This document shows positions 26,911 through 35,602 of a DNA stretch of 50,132 bases, piece after piece; the stretch's first letter is position 1; each line of letters starts with the position of its first letter. A model generated the notes under the pieces. That model did not search any database and was not told where the DNA came from. It saw nothing but the letters and a program-made list of their open reading frames with translations. The stretch is taken from positions 1 through 50,132 of the forward strand of contig JAAEMR010000053.1 of the NCBI GenBank assembly GCA_024225395.1, written 5' to 3'. This DNA is from Gammaproteobacteria bacterium (GTDB taxonomy: Bacteria; Pseudomonadota; Gammaproteobacteria; GCA-001735895). The position numbers were made by a program, and so were the translations under genes.

Positions 26911-28134
26911 ATGAGTAATGTAAAACTTCCTATTTATCTTGATTACAGTGCAACGACGCCGATGGATGAGCGTGTTGCTGAGAAGATGTGTGAATACCTG
27001 ACGATAGAAGGTCAATTTGGAAACCCGGCTTCTCGTAGTCACGAATTTGGCTGGAAAGCTGAAGCAGCAGTCGAACTGGCACGTAAGCAGGTTGCTGATT
27101 TAATAAATGCTGATCCACGTGAAATCATCTGGACCAGTGGTGCAACAGAATCGAATAACCTGGCTATAAAAGGCGCAGCGCATTTTTATAAGAAAAAGGG
27201 AAATCACTTAATTACTGTAAAGACAGAGCATAAAGCGGTACTGGATACGACTCGTCAACTGGAACGTGAAGGTTTCGAAGTGACCTATCTTGAACCGGAA
27301 GATACAGGTTTAATTGATCTGGAAAAACTAAAAGCAGCCATTCGGGATGACACTATTCTGATTTCTGTGATGCATGTAAATAATGAAATTGGCGTGATAC
27401 AGGATATCGCAACCATTGGTGAATTATGTCGTGAAAAAGGAATAATTTTTCATGTAGATGCAGCCCAGTCTGCCGGTAAAGTAAAGATAGATTTGTCCGA
27501 GCTTAAGGTTGATCTAATGTCTTTTTCCGGTCATAAAGTGTATGGCCCGAAAGGCATTGGTGTGCTTTATGTTCAACGTAAACCAAGAATTCGTCTTGAA
27601 GCACAAATGCACGGTGGTGGACATGAGAGAGGTTTACGTTCAGGTACCCTGGCAACGCATCAGATAGTCGGCATGGGTGAAGCTTGCCGCATTGCCAAAG
27701 AAGAAATGGCTACTGAAAATGAGCGTATTCGCATGTTACGTGATCGTCTTTATAACGGCCTGAACGATATGGAAGAGGTTTATTTGAATGGTGATATGGA
27801 ACAACGTATTGCCGGTAATTTAAATATCAGCTTCAATTTTGTCGAAGGCGAATCGTTAATCATGGCTTTACGTGATCTGGCTGTTTCTTCTGGATCTGCC
27901 TGTACTTCTGCCAGTCTTGAACCTTCTTATGTATTGAGAGCACTGGGACGTAATGATGAGCTTGCACACAGTTCAATCCGTTTTTCGCTGGGTAGATACA
28001 CCACTATCGAAGAAGTGGACTACACCATTGAACTGGTAAAAAAGGCGGTGACTAAACTGCGCGAACTTTCACCGCTTTGGGATATGTACAAAGCAGGTGT
28101 TGATATAAATTCTGTTGAATGGGTTGCCCATTAA
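26911..28134 (+). CDS. iscS: Cysteine desulfurase IscS
   Basis: A 407-residue PLP enzyme that removes sulfur from cysteine and hands it, as a persulfide, to IscU and to tRNA-thiolation proteins such as TusA. The PLP-binding lysine is in [14 protein letters not shown] near residue 209, and the PLP-stacking His in [11 protein letters not shown] near 107. The catalytic cysteine is in [20 protein letters not shown] near 331. Opening [14 protein letters not shown] and the C-terminal [12 protein letters not shown] are typical of the IscS group I. Length is standard. It lies between iscR and iscU. Confidence 0.97.
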   Translation: MSNVKLPIYLDYSATTPMDERVAEKMCEYLTIEGQFGNPASRSHEFGWKAEAAVELARKQVADLINADPREIIWTSGATESNNLAIKGAAHFYKKKGNHLITVKTEHKAVLDTTRQLEREGFEVTYLEPEDTGLIDLEKLKAAIRDDTILISVMHVNNEIGVIQDIATIGELCREKGIIFHVDAAQSAGKVKIDLSELKVDLMSFSGHKVYGPKGIGVLYVQRKPRIRLEAQMHGGGHERGLRSGTLATHQIVGMGEACRIAKEEMATENERIRMLRDRLYNGLNDMEEVYLNGDMEQRIAGNLNISFNFVEGESLIMALRDLAVSSGSACTSASLEPSYVLRALGRNDELAHSSIRFSLGRYTTIEEVDYTIELVKKAVTKLRELSPLWDMYKAGVDINSVEWVAH

Positions 28135-28160
28135 CGCTAAACAATTGAGGTAATCAAAAA

Positions 28161-28538
28161 ATGGCTTATAGCGAAAAAGTACTGGATCATTATGAAAATC
28201 CGCGTAACGTCGGCGTAATTGACGAAGATAACAATGTAGGCACCGGTATGGTTGGAGCACCAGCCTGTGGTGATGTGATGAAACTGCAAATCAAGGTCAG
28301 TGATAACGGTATTATCGAAGATGCCAAGTTTAAAACTTATGGCTGTGGTTCAGCTATTGCTTCAAGCTCACTGGTTACAGAGTGGGTTAAAGGTAAAACG
28401 CTGGATGAAGCAGCAGAAATTAAAAATACTCACATTGCTGAAGAACTGGCCTTACCACCGGTTAAGATACACTGTTCTGTTCTGGCTGAAGATGCGATTG
28501 CTGCAGCAATTACCAACTACAAAGAAAAAAATCAGTAG
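28161..28538 (+). CDS. iscU: Fe-S cluster scaffold IscU
   Basis: A 125-residue scaffold on which [2Fe-2S] clusters are built with sulfur from IscS. The three ligand cysteines are in GAPACGDVMKLQI (about 37), YGCGSAIASSSLV (about 63) and IHCSVLAEDAI (about 106), with the Asp of ACGD that controls cluster release. The LPPVKIHC segment is the HscA-recognition motif (LPPVK). It lies 26 bp after iscS and is closed by a strong terminator, so the usual iscA, hscB, hscA and fdx genes do not follow here and must be elsewhere or missing. Confidence 0.97.
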   Translation: MAYSEKVLDHYENPRNVGVIDEDNNVGTGMVGAPACGDVMKLQIKVSDNGIIEDAKFKTYGCGSAIASSSLVTEWVKGKTLDEAAEIKNTHIAEELALPPVKIHCSVLAEDAIAAAITNYKEKNQ

Positions 28539-28554
28539 ACTATTGCTAAATATT

Positions 28555-28580
28555 AAAAACCCGCTGTTGCGGGTTTTTTT
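28555..28580 (+). terminator. Rho-independent terminator of iscRSU
   Basis: AAAACCCGC and GCGGGTTTT pair around TGTT and run into a T-tract, 16 bp after iscU. This is a strong terminator and ends the isc transcript after iscU. Confidence 0.93.
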
Positions 28581-28624
28581 ATGTCACAAAGAAAAATATT
28601 AATATAGAGAATTTAATTACGCTG

Positions 28625-28822
28625 ATGCCTGATTATATTTTTCCAGAATGGGCTCGCTGGGTGGCCATGGATGAAGATGGTTTATGGTGGTGCTATGAAG
28701 CTGAACCTCATATGCATGATAAGGGCTGGTATGAAAATGAAGTAGGTCGCAGTAAGAAAATTATCTTACCGAATCTTACCGGGAAGAGTTGGCAGCAAAG
28801 TCTAGAGAAAGTAAACGGCTAA
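28625..28822 (+). CDS. Small Trp-rich uncharacterised protein
   Basis: A 65-residue protein starting at ATG 28625. It is rich in tryptophan (FPEWARWVAMDEDGLWWCYE, then DKGWYENEVG and GKSWQQSLEKVNG), acidic in the middle and has one cysteine. There is no signal peptide. Short proteins with the pattern 'WARWVAMDEDG-WW-Y' are familiar as conserved hypotheticals in several proteobacteria, but I know of no function. It starts 45 bp after the iscU terminator and ends in a bidirectional terminator. Confidence 0.65.
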   Translation: MPDYIFPEWARWVAMDEDGLWWCYEAEPHMHDKGWYENEVGRSKKIILPNLTGKSWQQSLEKVNG

Positions 28823-28823
28823 C

Positions 28824-28852
28824 AAATTCGGCTCGTAAGCGGCCGAGTTTTG
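28824..28852. terminator. Bidirectional terminator between convergent genes
   Basis: AAATTCGGC (28824-28832) pairs with GCCGAGTTT (28842-28850) with one G-U pair; A and T runs at the two ends let it work in both directions between the convergent gene ends at 28822 and 28878. Confidence 0.65.
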
Positions 28853-28877
28853 TATGCTCTTCAGTTACTTTTATAAA

Positions 28878-30059
28878 TTACATATATCCGTCTGTCAGTG
28901 TTTTCATGAAGTTCACCAGATCTTCATAATCGGTAATGCCATCTGAATTATCATTATCGAGCCTGAGAGTTGTTTTCAACTCTTCGGCTATATTTTCTTC
29001 TACTTCTGGCGTAAAAAATAATGATTGAGAAGGTTCTCTTATGTAATCCGCTACACTGATATCATAATGCCTGATAACTTCTTCCAGGGTTTGATAAACA
29101 CCGTTATGCATATATGGTGCTGTCAATTCGATATTGCGTAACGTGGGTGTTCTGAATTTACCTTTTGAAGTAGCAACATCAGCAGGGTCAATATTCGAGT
29201 TTGCGGCAAGACCAACGTCAATACCTGAGGATGGATTATCTGGATTAACTGGAACGCCAATGTTGAAATAATTGAAATCACTAAAAATCGTACCTGAATC
29301 AGCTGCAAACCTGGGTGGGCGGCTAATAGTATGACAATTTGCACATTTTGCACCGCTCATAAATAACTCTAAGCCACGATTTTCAGAAGCAGTCAGTATG
29401 TATTTCCCAACCCGCCATGCATCAAATTTCGAAGTAAATGGATTCATTTCATGAGATTCTTCGAAAGATGCAATTGCCGTGGCAATATTGGTATAAGCTT
29501 CATTCGTATTATCAAAGGCATTTGCACCGTAGACAGCTGTAAAGTCATTGGCATAACTGGCAGCTGAAACCTTAGTAACTACTTCCTCAGCGTTAGGATT
29601 ATTCATTTCTACCGGGTTTAAAAAAGGACCTTTGGCCTGTTCCACCAGGTCCACAGCACGACCATCTAGAAACTGTCCACCCTGGTAGTTAGATGTCGTT
29701 CCGTCAATGGTTACCGAGTTTGTCATTGAAAAATCAGGTATAAATGCGGCATAGGAAGAGGTCGGTGCATTGCGGTTTCCAAACTTTCCAGCGACAGACC
29801 CTTCTGAAACGGGAGCAGCTTGAGAAGCAACCGGATCGGCAAAACCACTGGTAGGTGAGTGACAGTCTGCGCAGGATTGATTCCCTTCACTGGATAAACT
29901 GACGTCAAAAAACAATTTCTTCCCCAGTTGCTGCTCTGCTGTCAGTGAGCTACCTGTATCAGCAGCGGGACTGTTATCACTGCTACTGCCGCAGCCGGTC
30001 ATTAAAAGAGTGGTTAAAATAATTGCCGGAACAAGAGCTGGGTTGAATCTGTTTTTCAT
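28878..30059 (-). CDS. Dihaem cytochrome c peroxidase/MauG-type lipoprotein with EF-hand-like tail
   Basis: A 393-residue exported protein. The signal ends in a lipobox (LMTGC, Cys23), so it should be lipid-anchored. Two haem c sites, CADCH (residues 63-67) and CANCH near 240, define the bacterial dihaem peroxidase/MauG family; the phrase RGLELFMSGAKCANCHT and TPTLRNIELTAPYMHNG are typical. Near the C-terminus RLDNDNSDGITDYEDLVNFM looks like an EF-hand calcium loop or a dockerin-like element, which is uncommon here. It may reduce peroxide or oxidise a protein or small substrate in the periplasm. The gene stands alone, with about 155 bp before the next gene. Confidence 0.9.
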   Translation of the reverse strand: MKNRFNPALVPAIILTTLLMTGCGSSSDNSPAADTGSSLTAEQQLGKKLFFDVSLSSEGNQSCADCHSPTSGFADPVASQAAPVSEGSVAGKFGNRNAPTSSYAAFIPDFSMTNSVTIDGTTSNYQGGQFLDGRAVDLVEQAKGPFLNPVEMNNPNAEEVVTKVSAASYANDFTAVYGANAFDNTNEAYTNIATAIASFEESHEMNPFTSKFDAWRVGKYILTASENRGLELFMSGAKCANCHTISRPPRFAADSGTIFSDFNYFNIGVPVNPDNPSSGIDVGLAANSNIDPADVATSKGKFRTPTLRNIELTAPYMHNGVYQTLEEVIRHYDISVADYIREPSQSLFFTPEVEENIAEELKTTLRLDNDNSDGITDYEDLVNFMKTLTDGYM

Positions 30060-30214
30060 TCAGAGGCGACTTCCTGTTTGAGATAATACAAAATTATATC
30101 GAACAGCGAATGTTATCAACACTGGCATATATCAATAAAGTCAGCTATGAATTTTCCAAAAAAGTCACAAAACTGTGGTTCAATTATCCGATGGTCAGAA
30201 AGCCTGACGTAGAT

Positions 30215-30781
30215 TTACATTCTCTTCCAGTCTATTCGGTCTTGTTTCAATCCAATGTTCATGCCGATGGATAATCTGTGTGATGATGAGTTGTTTTTTG
30301 TAACCAGGTGAGGGGTTTCCGGGTTGAAGAAAATATAATTGCCGGTAACCGGTGTTAAACTGATTTCTTCAGAATCAGTCTGTAAAACCAGGTCACCTGA
30401 ATCTTCGGGTACGGTTAAATACACCACGCCTGAAATTAATTCGTTTAAATTATCATGGGTATGTAAAGTGGTTACATGTCCGGGTGCCATTAAGTTAAAC
30501 CAGTATCCAATATCCAGTTCTTCTTCAGTTACTTGTAATAGTTCTGCGCAGAAACCCAGGCTTTCAGCCATTAAGTTGTTTAGCTCTGAGTTTTCACAAT
30601 TTTCCAGGAAAATATTTTCAAATCGATCATGGAAGAAGTGAGTTTTATTGAGATTATCAGCATCCTGTTGCAATAAAGTTTGCAGGTACTGATCAATAGA
30701 CGTCAGCTGAGATTCAGCCAGTCGGGTAATTCGCCTGAGATAGGGAGAGTCCAGAAAAATCTGTTCGGGAGATTGTGGCAT
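30215..30781 (-). CDS. 2-oxoglutarate/Fe(II) oxygenase-like protein
   Basis: A 188-residue cytoplasmic protein with the double-stranded beta-helix signature of 2OG-Fe(II) oxygenases: HTHDNLNELISGVVYL (His and Asp ligands of an HxD motif), GDLVLQTDSEEISL, then ETPHLVTKNNSSSHRLSIGM with the distal His and the 2OG-binding Arg. It resembles the group of predicted hydroxylases PF13759. ATG 30781 is chosen; a TTG at 30802 extends the frame but lies in the A-run of a hairpin. The substrate is unknown. It is alone on the minus strand, upstream of the dihaem gene by 155 bp. Confidence 0.75.
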   Translation of the reverse strand: MPQSPEQIFLDSPYLRRITRLAESQLTSIDQYLQTLLQQDADNLNKTHFFHDRFENIFLENCENSELNNLMAESLGFCAELLQVTEEELDIGYWFNLMAPGHVTTLHTHDNLNELISGVVYLTVPEDSGDLVLQTDSEEISLTPVTGNYIFFNPETPHLVTKNNSSSHRLSIGMNIGLKQDRIDWKRM

Positions 30782-30800
30782 CACAGTTAAGATATCGTGC

Positions 30801-30836
30801 AAAAAAAAAGCGAATCCAGTCTGGATCCGCTTTTTT
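30801..30836 (-). terminator. Rho-independent terminator of the 63-aa gene
   Basis: Read on the minus strand, AAAAGCGGATCCAG pairs with CTGGATTCGCTTTT (one mismatch) across a short loop and runs into a T9 tract. The A/T runs on both sides would allow activity in either direction. Confidence 0.85.
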
Positions 30837-30855
30837 CTAGTTAACTACTGAGGAA

Positions 30856-31047
30856 TTACTTCCAGTTAGCGAAGTTATCTTCATTCTTTTCTGTACCGTC
30901 TTCAAAACCAGCAGAGTAGGCATCATTTAAAGATTGTTCTTCTCTTTCTGGATGACCCAGGTATCCACCTTGCCAGCCGATAATGTATTGCTCCTGTACA
31001 CCCATGTCTTCCATTTTAGTTGTTGCGTCGCGATAAGCTTGATCCAT
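30856..31047 (-). CDS. Small uncharacterised acidic protein
   Basis: A 63-residue protein starting at ATG 31047, preceded by GAGGAAATTGTT, a good ribosome binding site, and followed by a strong terminator, so it is a self-contained gene. It is acidic, with the run YIIGWQGGYLGHPEREEQ, then LNDAYSAGFEDGTEKNEDNF. No cysteine, signal or membrane helix is present. The pattern DAYxAGFxDG suggests a small helical protein. I do not recognise the family. Confidence 0.7.
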   Translation of the reverse strand: MDQAYRDATTKMEDMGVQEQYIIGWQGGYLGHPEREEQSLNDAYSAGFEDGTEKNEDNFANWK

Positions 31048-31365
31048 AACAATTTCCTCAAATCAGATAAATAAATTAGATCAGTAATCCATGTTGGTAA
31101 CCCGTTAAAATTACCACATGCCTAAAAATGCTGCGTATTATACTAAATAATTCGATAAATATTATATCTCTATTGGGAGGATAGATAATTTGATATCAGG
31201 ATAATAATGGTTATTAATTCCCCAATAGCTGTGATAATACGGCTTTAACGTCTCATCAGGGATATTCGATTAATTTATAAAAATGCTTATTATTGCATCC
31301 TTTATTTTCGTGAACGGTACATCCCTGTACCACTAATTGCAGCAAATTTTTTACAGGTACAAAAC
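31048..31365. other. Intergenic region, 318 bp, divergent promoters
   Basis: Non-coding AT-rich DNA between divergent genes. GGTACA and TGTACC (31316-31331) form a short inverted repeat about 35 bp before the Sel1 gene, a possible operator. No RNA gene or other repeat is seen. Confidence 0.5.
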
Positions 31366-31791
31366 ATGGTAAGTAATACTGATATGAACTTTATTAGTGG
31401 CATGTCCGCTTTTGAAGCCAAAGAATTCGCTCGGGCAGTTCAATTTTTAGTGCCTTTCGCTGAAAAGGGTGATCCTGATGCACAGCACAGAGTCGCTATC
31501 ATGTATCAGAATGGACTGGGCATGGTGAAAAAAGAAAAAGAAGCCTTTGACTGGATGAAAGCCGCAGCAGAGCAGGGGCATGCCGTGGCTCAACATGGTC
31601 TTGGATTTATGTACATGGACGGTGATTGCGTAGAAAAGAATGGTGAAAAAGCCGTTGAATGGTTCACTAAAGCTGCCGACCAGGGACTGGTAGGGTCTCT
31701 GACTACACTGGCGATGATGTATGACAGCGGTGATGGTGTTGAAAAAGACCCTGAAAAAGCCAAACAGCTGTACGCTAAGGCGGGCTTTTAA
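31366..31791 (+). CDS. Sel1-repeat protein
   Basis: A 141-residue protein of Sel1-like (TPR-related) repeats. At least three units are visible: PFAEKGDPDAQHRVAIMYQN, AAAEQGHAVAQHGLGFMYMD and AADQGLVGSLTTLAMMYDS, each with the usual A-x-x-G-x-A pattern and a short YxxG turn. No signal peptide is seen, so it is likely cytoplasmic and mediates protein contacts. Its stop overlaps the ATG of the MoxR gene (TAATG), which couples it to the MoxR-VWA cassette; it may be a docking partner of that chaperone-like system. Confidence 0.85.
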   Translation: MVSNTDMNFISGMSAFEAKEFARAVQFLVPFAEKGDPDAQHRVAIMYQNGLGMVKKEKEAFDWMKAAAEQGHAVAQHGLGFMYMDGDCVEKNGEKAVEWFTKAADQGLVGSLTTLAMMYDSGDGVEKDPEKAKQLYAKAGF

Positions 31792-32834
31792 TGCGTCCGG
31801 CTCACTTATCTAAAGTTCTTGAAGAAGAAGTACTGGGGACATTAAAAGGGTTTCATACGCCGGTCATGTTATGGGGTCCACCGGGAATAGGTAAATCGCA
31901 AATCGTGATGCAAATTGGTACTAACCATAATTTGCCGGTTATCGATATTCGCCTGTCTCAAATGGAACCCAGTGATTTACGCGGTATTCCATTTAAACAT
32001 GAAGATAAGGTGGAGTGGGCTGTGCCTTCCATGCTGCCGGATAAGGATATTCACGGGGAGTCAGGGATTTTATTTCTGGATGAAATTAACTCGGCTGCAC
32101 CCTCTGTTTCTGCGGCTGCTTACCAGTTAATTCTTGATCGTCGCCTGGGTAACTACCAGGTTCCGGATGGCTGGGCTATTTTTGCTGCCGGTAATCGTCA
32201 GGGTGACCGGGGTGTTACCTATGCGATGCCAGCACCTCTGGCCAATCGATTTTCACATTATGAAATTGATTTAAACCTGGATGACTGGGTAGCCTGGGCT
32301 TATAAAAATGGAGTCGATGAACGGATCATTGGTTTCTTACGTTTTCGACCAGAACTGTTATTTGATTTTGATCCGGCGCATAACCCGGTGGCTTTTCCAT
32401 CACCTCGTTCCTGGGAGTTTTCACATCGGGCATTGCAAAAATTTATTGATTTACCAAACCTGTTACTGGGTTCACTGCAAGCCTGTGTCGGTCAGGCGGC
32501 GGGTATTGAATGCCATGCTTTTATTGAGAGCCTGGATCAAATGCCGGATCTGGACAAGATTCTGTCGGGTGAGGATATCAAGGCTCCTGAAGAAATCGAT
32601 TTGCAGTATGCCGTGGCATCAGCGCTGGTAGGACGTGCGATTCGTGCCCAGGGAACCGATAATGCGAATACAGTATTTGGCAATATCCTGAAATATGCCA
32701 GTTGTTTCCCACAACGTGAAATGGGCGTGATGCTGGTGTCAGACATGCATCGGGCAATTGGAAATGAGCTGTTTGAAGTTGCCGAATTTGCTGATTGGGC
32801 GGACTCAATTGCTGACCTGATTTTGTACAATTAA
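31791..32834 (+). CDS. MoxR-family AAA+ ATPase
   Basis: A 347-residue AAA+ ATPase. Walker A is WGPPGIGKSQIVMQIG near residue 27, Walker B ILFLDEINSAAPSV near 90, and a sensor region FAAGNRQGDRGVTYAMPAPL with the arginine finger in ANRFSHYEID near 148. It matches MoxR-type ATPases that work with VWA-domain partners in folding or metal insertion of protein complexes. The partner is encoded 4 bp downstream. The gene overlaps the Sel1 gene by 1 bp, so Sel1, MoxR and VWA proteins should be made together. Confidence 0.92.
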   Translation: MRPAHLSKVLEEEVLGTLKGFHTPVMLWGPPGIGKSQIVMQIGTNHNLPVIDIRLSQMEPSDLRGIPFKHEDKVEWAVPSMLPDKDIHGESGILFLDEINSAAPSVSAAAYQLILDRRLGNYQVPDGWAIFAAGNRQGDRGVTYAMPAPLANRFSHYEIDLNLDDWVAWAYKNGVDERIIGFLRFRPELLFDFDPAHNPVAFPSPRSWEFSHRALQKFIDLPNLLLGSLQACVGQAAGIECHAFIESLDQMPDLDKILSGEDIKAPEEIDLQYAVASALVGRAIRAQGTDNANTVFGNILKYASCFPQREMGVMLVSDMHRAIGNELFEVAEFADWADSIADLILYN

Positions 32835-32838
32835 CGTC

Positions 32839-34221
32839 GTGTCTGACTCCTCTCTGGAAGACATCGAAAACAAGCTCAGTGCAGCGAGAACCCGTCTTAT
32901 TCTGGATAAACCCTTTCTGGGTGCTTTAGTGTTACGTCTGCCATTACAGGCTGCCGATCCCTCATGGTGTGCGACCACGGGCACGGATGCAAAGAAATTC
33001 TATTACAACCCTGAATATATCCAGGAGCTGAAAACGGATGAAGCGCAGTTCGTACTGGCTCATGAAGCTCTGCACTGTGCTTTATCGCATTTTGCACGCA
33101 GGGAACACCGCGTAAAGCATCGTTGGGATATAGCCTGTGATTATGCGATAAATCCGATATTGCAGGATGAAGGCTTAAAACCACCCCCAGGTTCATTGAT
33201 GCTGAGAGAGTATCGAGGCATGACGGCCGAAGAAATTTATCCAATGATTAAAGATAATGACAAGTCTGAAACTCTGGATCAGCACCTTTATGACAAGCAG
33301 GATGAAACTGAAGGCGGGCAGGATAAACAGCAAAATCCGTTAGATCAAAAAGATCAGAAATCTCAATCGGGTGGTGAAGGCCGGGTCAAACCTGATGACC
33401 AGTCATCTGAAGGTGATAATCCAACAGAAAAAACAGATGACCGACCTGAAAATGAACAGGAAAATAAATCTGAACCAGGAAAGTCAAGTTTACCTAAGCA
33501 GACAGATACGCAAAAGACACAACCTTCTTCGGATGAAACTATTGATGGTTCAGAGCAGTCAGCTCAACCAGAGCCGCTGACAGAAGCAGAAAAAAATGAT
33601 CTGCATGTGCAGTGGCAGCAACGTCTGGCCGGGGCTGCCCAGCAGGCACAGCAAGCGGGAAAACTGGCTGATGGCATGGCCAGAATGATTGACTTCTTTC
33701 TACAGCCGACTTTGCCCTGGCGAGTTTTATTAGCGCGTTTTATGAACAGTCTTTCTCGTGATGATTACAGTTATACCCGGCCGTCCAGTCGTCGTGGTGA
33801 TCCGGCTATTTATCCCAGTTTACGAAGTCCGCAAATGAATATTGTGGTGGCTATAGATGTGAGTGGTTCGATTAAACGTGATGAGCTGAATGAGTTTATT
33901 GCCGAAGTGGATTCGTTAAAGTCCCAGGTAAGAGCCAGGGTGACATTCCTGAGCTGTGATTCAAAAATTACCGGGGATAGCCCCTGGGTTTTTGAAGCCT
34001 GGGAATACTGTCAGTTACCCGGGCGTATTATGGGTGGAGGCAGTACCGATTTTAATCCTGTATTCGAGTGGGTAGAGCAGAATGATATCAGACCGGATTT
34101 ACTGGTTTATTTTACCGATGCTGAAGGTAAGTTTCCGGAAATTGAAGCCAGCTACCCGGTTACCTGGCTGGTAAAAGGAAAAGCCCCGGTTCCGTGGGGA
34201 GACCGGATTCAATTAAATTAG
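32839..34221 (+). CDS. VWA-domain protein with HExxH metallopeptidase-like N-terminus (DUF2201)
   Basis: A 460-residue protein starting at GTG 32839. The N-terminus holds HEALHCALSHFARREHR (His75, Glu76, His79), a zinc metallopeptidase HExxH motif, followed by WDIACDYAINPIL. Residues about 150-250 are a low-complexity, highly charged linker of Asp, Glu, Gln, Lys and Ser. The C-terminal half is a von Willebrand A domain with a MIDAS motif (VAIDVSGSIKRDE near residue 338) and GGGSTDFNPVFEW. This is the DUF2201 architecture seen beside MoxR ATPases. The pair is probably a proteolytic or metal-chelatase-like chaperone for an unknown client. It is followed by repeat copy D. Confidence 0.88.
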   Translation: MSDSSLEDIENKLSAARTRLILDKPFLGALVLRLPLQAADPSWCATTGTDAKKFYYNPEYIQELKTDEAQFVLAHEALHCALSHFARREHRVKHRWDIACDYAINPILQDEGLKPPPGSLMLREYRGMTAEEIYPMIKDNDKSETLDQHLYDKQDETEGGQDKQQNPLDQKDQKSQSGGEGRVKPDDQSSEGDNPTEKTDDRPENEQENKSEPGKSSLPKQTDTQKTQPSSDETIDGSEQSAQPEPLTEAEKNDLHVQWQQRLAGAAQQAQQAGKLADGMARMIDFFLQPTLPWRVLLARFMNSLSRDDYSYTRPSSRRGDPAIYPSLRSPQMNIVVAIDVSGSIKRDELNEFIAEVDSLKSQVRARVTFLSCDSKITGDSPWVFEAWEYCQLPGRIMGGGSTDFNPVFEWVEQNDIRPDLLVYFTDAEGKFPEIEASYPVTWLVKGKAPVPWGDRIQLN

Positions 34222-34229
34222 AAGCATTA

Positions 34230-34370
34230 AACCGCAGAGGACGCAGAGCTACGCAAAGGAAATATAGGTTTATTGTAGATTAAGGATTTTTTGTAGACCC
34301 TTTAACCTTGCTAATTTAAAAAGTTTTAAAACATTAAAAAACTCTGCATACCTCTGTGTCCTCTGCGGTT
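34230..34370. repeat. Dispersed intergenic repeat, copy D
   Basis: A 141-bp element. Left arm AACCGCAGAGGACGCAGAG (34230-34248) is the inverse of the right arm CCTCTGTGTCCTCTGCGGTT (34351-34370). The arm motif differs from the cacgaag type of copies A, B and E, so this is a second subtype with the same layout: tandem 9-bp-like units as inverted arms around an AT-rich core. Confidence 0.75.
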
Positions 34371-34391
34371 AATAAATATATACAATACATT

Positions 34392-35510
34392 ATGCAACTA
34401 TCAAACGAAGACAACCTGCGCTTAAACGTTTTACTGGCTCAGGATTTAAAAGCGGTACGCATCGATGAATCTAAAATGATTGTGTATGCATTATCCAGTA
34501 AAGGTGATGCGAAAGTTCAGCTTAATCCTGGCTGCAGGGATGACAAATATATTCGCCTGGTGAAGGAATTATTATCCAATAAAATTATGGGTTCTCCAGG
34601 TGGCTACCCGGTTTATATCAAACGCTGGGCACGTATGGGGCAGGATCGTCAGGAAGAGAGTCTGGCTCAGTTACTGTTGCTTGGTGAGCAGGAAGCCGTG
34701 GTCGCGGTTGTACATGCCCCAACTTTAACGCCTGAAATTGCCCGTCATGCCTGGTGGGCTCATCCTTCTTCAGAAAATGCCCGTCGACTTCTGGAAAAAA
34801 AGGAAATTGCAGAATCAGATCTGGCCCGTGAACTGGCAGAGTTCTTACTTGAGTTTTTACCGTTTGAAGTTGAACACAGAGATATGATCGATTCAGTCAG
34901 GCTGTGCCTTCAGCCTGAACTACTGACCGAAGGTGAAAAAAATGACCTGTGGAAACGAGCAAAAAGAAAGCACAGCCTGTATGTTGGTTTTTTGCATTCT
35001 TTACCCGATGCTTTACCTGAAAAGGATCAGGCTCACCAGTCATTTATTGAAGTCCAGAATCAGCTGTCTGAGTTGCAACAGGCAGGTAATGTGTATGCCA
35101 TTCAATTACTCAGGTATTTATCCGAACCCGGTCAAAAGTTTCTTAAAACCATCGTTCGTGTTTTAGATAAAGCGGCCAGTCAGGATACTATCGTATCTCT
35201 GTTTAATGCTTTTACAGCTTATAATCAGAAATTACCCCTGGCAGAAATTAAGCAAAGAACGATTAAAGAAGCTGAGCAGTTAGCACAGGTCTGGTTAATG
35301 AATAAGGATGATGAGCAACTGCAGTCCTGTCTTAATGCCTGTCCACAATGTCGTGATCAACTCAGAGCGATACTGGTGTTAGCTCAAATGGGAGAGGTGA
35401 CTTTATTTCCCATCTTTGGATTGACTGATGCACTGGGTTCGGTGATGCGTAAGAAGCTTAAACCGTTGACTGATCCATTGCGTGAGCACCTGCAGCGGCT
35501 TCAAACATAA
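34392..35510 (+). CDS. Uncharacterised 372-aa protein downstream of the MoxR-VWA cassette
   Basis: A soluble, helix-rich protein. ATG 34392 (MQLSNEDNLRLNVLL) is chosen, because an earlier in-frame GTG at 34356 lies within repeat copy D and would make part of the repeat coding. The sequence has a conserved-looking N-terminal part (MGSPGGYPVYIKRWARMGQ, about residue 78; HAWWAHPSSENARRLLE near 127), a long helical body and CLNACPQCRDQLRAIL near residue 315 with two CxxC-like cysteines. I do not recognise the family. It runs in the same direction as the MoxR-VWA genes but is separated by the repeat. HAWWAHPSSENARRL resembles sulfur-oxidiser proteins, but this is impression only. Confidence 0.75.
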   Translation: MQLSNEDNLRLNVLLAQDLKAVRIDESKMIVYALSSKGDAKVQLNPGCRDDKYIRLVKELLSNKIMGSPGGYPVYIKRWARMGQDRQEESLAQLLLLGEQEAVVAVVHAPTLTPEIARHAWWAHPSSENARRLLEKKEIAESDLARELAEFLLEFLPFEVEHRDMIDSVRLCLQPELLTEGEKNDLWKRAKRKHSLYVGFLHSLPDALPEKDQAHQSFIEVQNQLSELQQAGNVYAIQLLRYLSEPGQKFLKTIVRVLDKAASQDTIVSLFNAFTAYNQKLPLAEIKQRTIKEAEQLAQVWLMNKDDEQLQSCLNACPQCRDQLRAILVLAQMGEVTLFPIFGLTDALGSVMRKKLKPLTDPLREHLQRLQT

Positions 35511-35602
35511 CGAATGTGTTTATTATCTATCGGTAAACAAAAAAATTTTATATAATTAATCGCTTATATTCTGATTATTGTTCTTTATAAAGCCGGTGAA
35601 GC

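Noticed and set aside
34356-34391. GTG start for the gene that ends at 35510
   Set aside because: It would translate part of repeat copy D; ATG 34392 avoids this.
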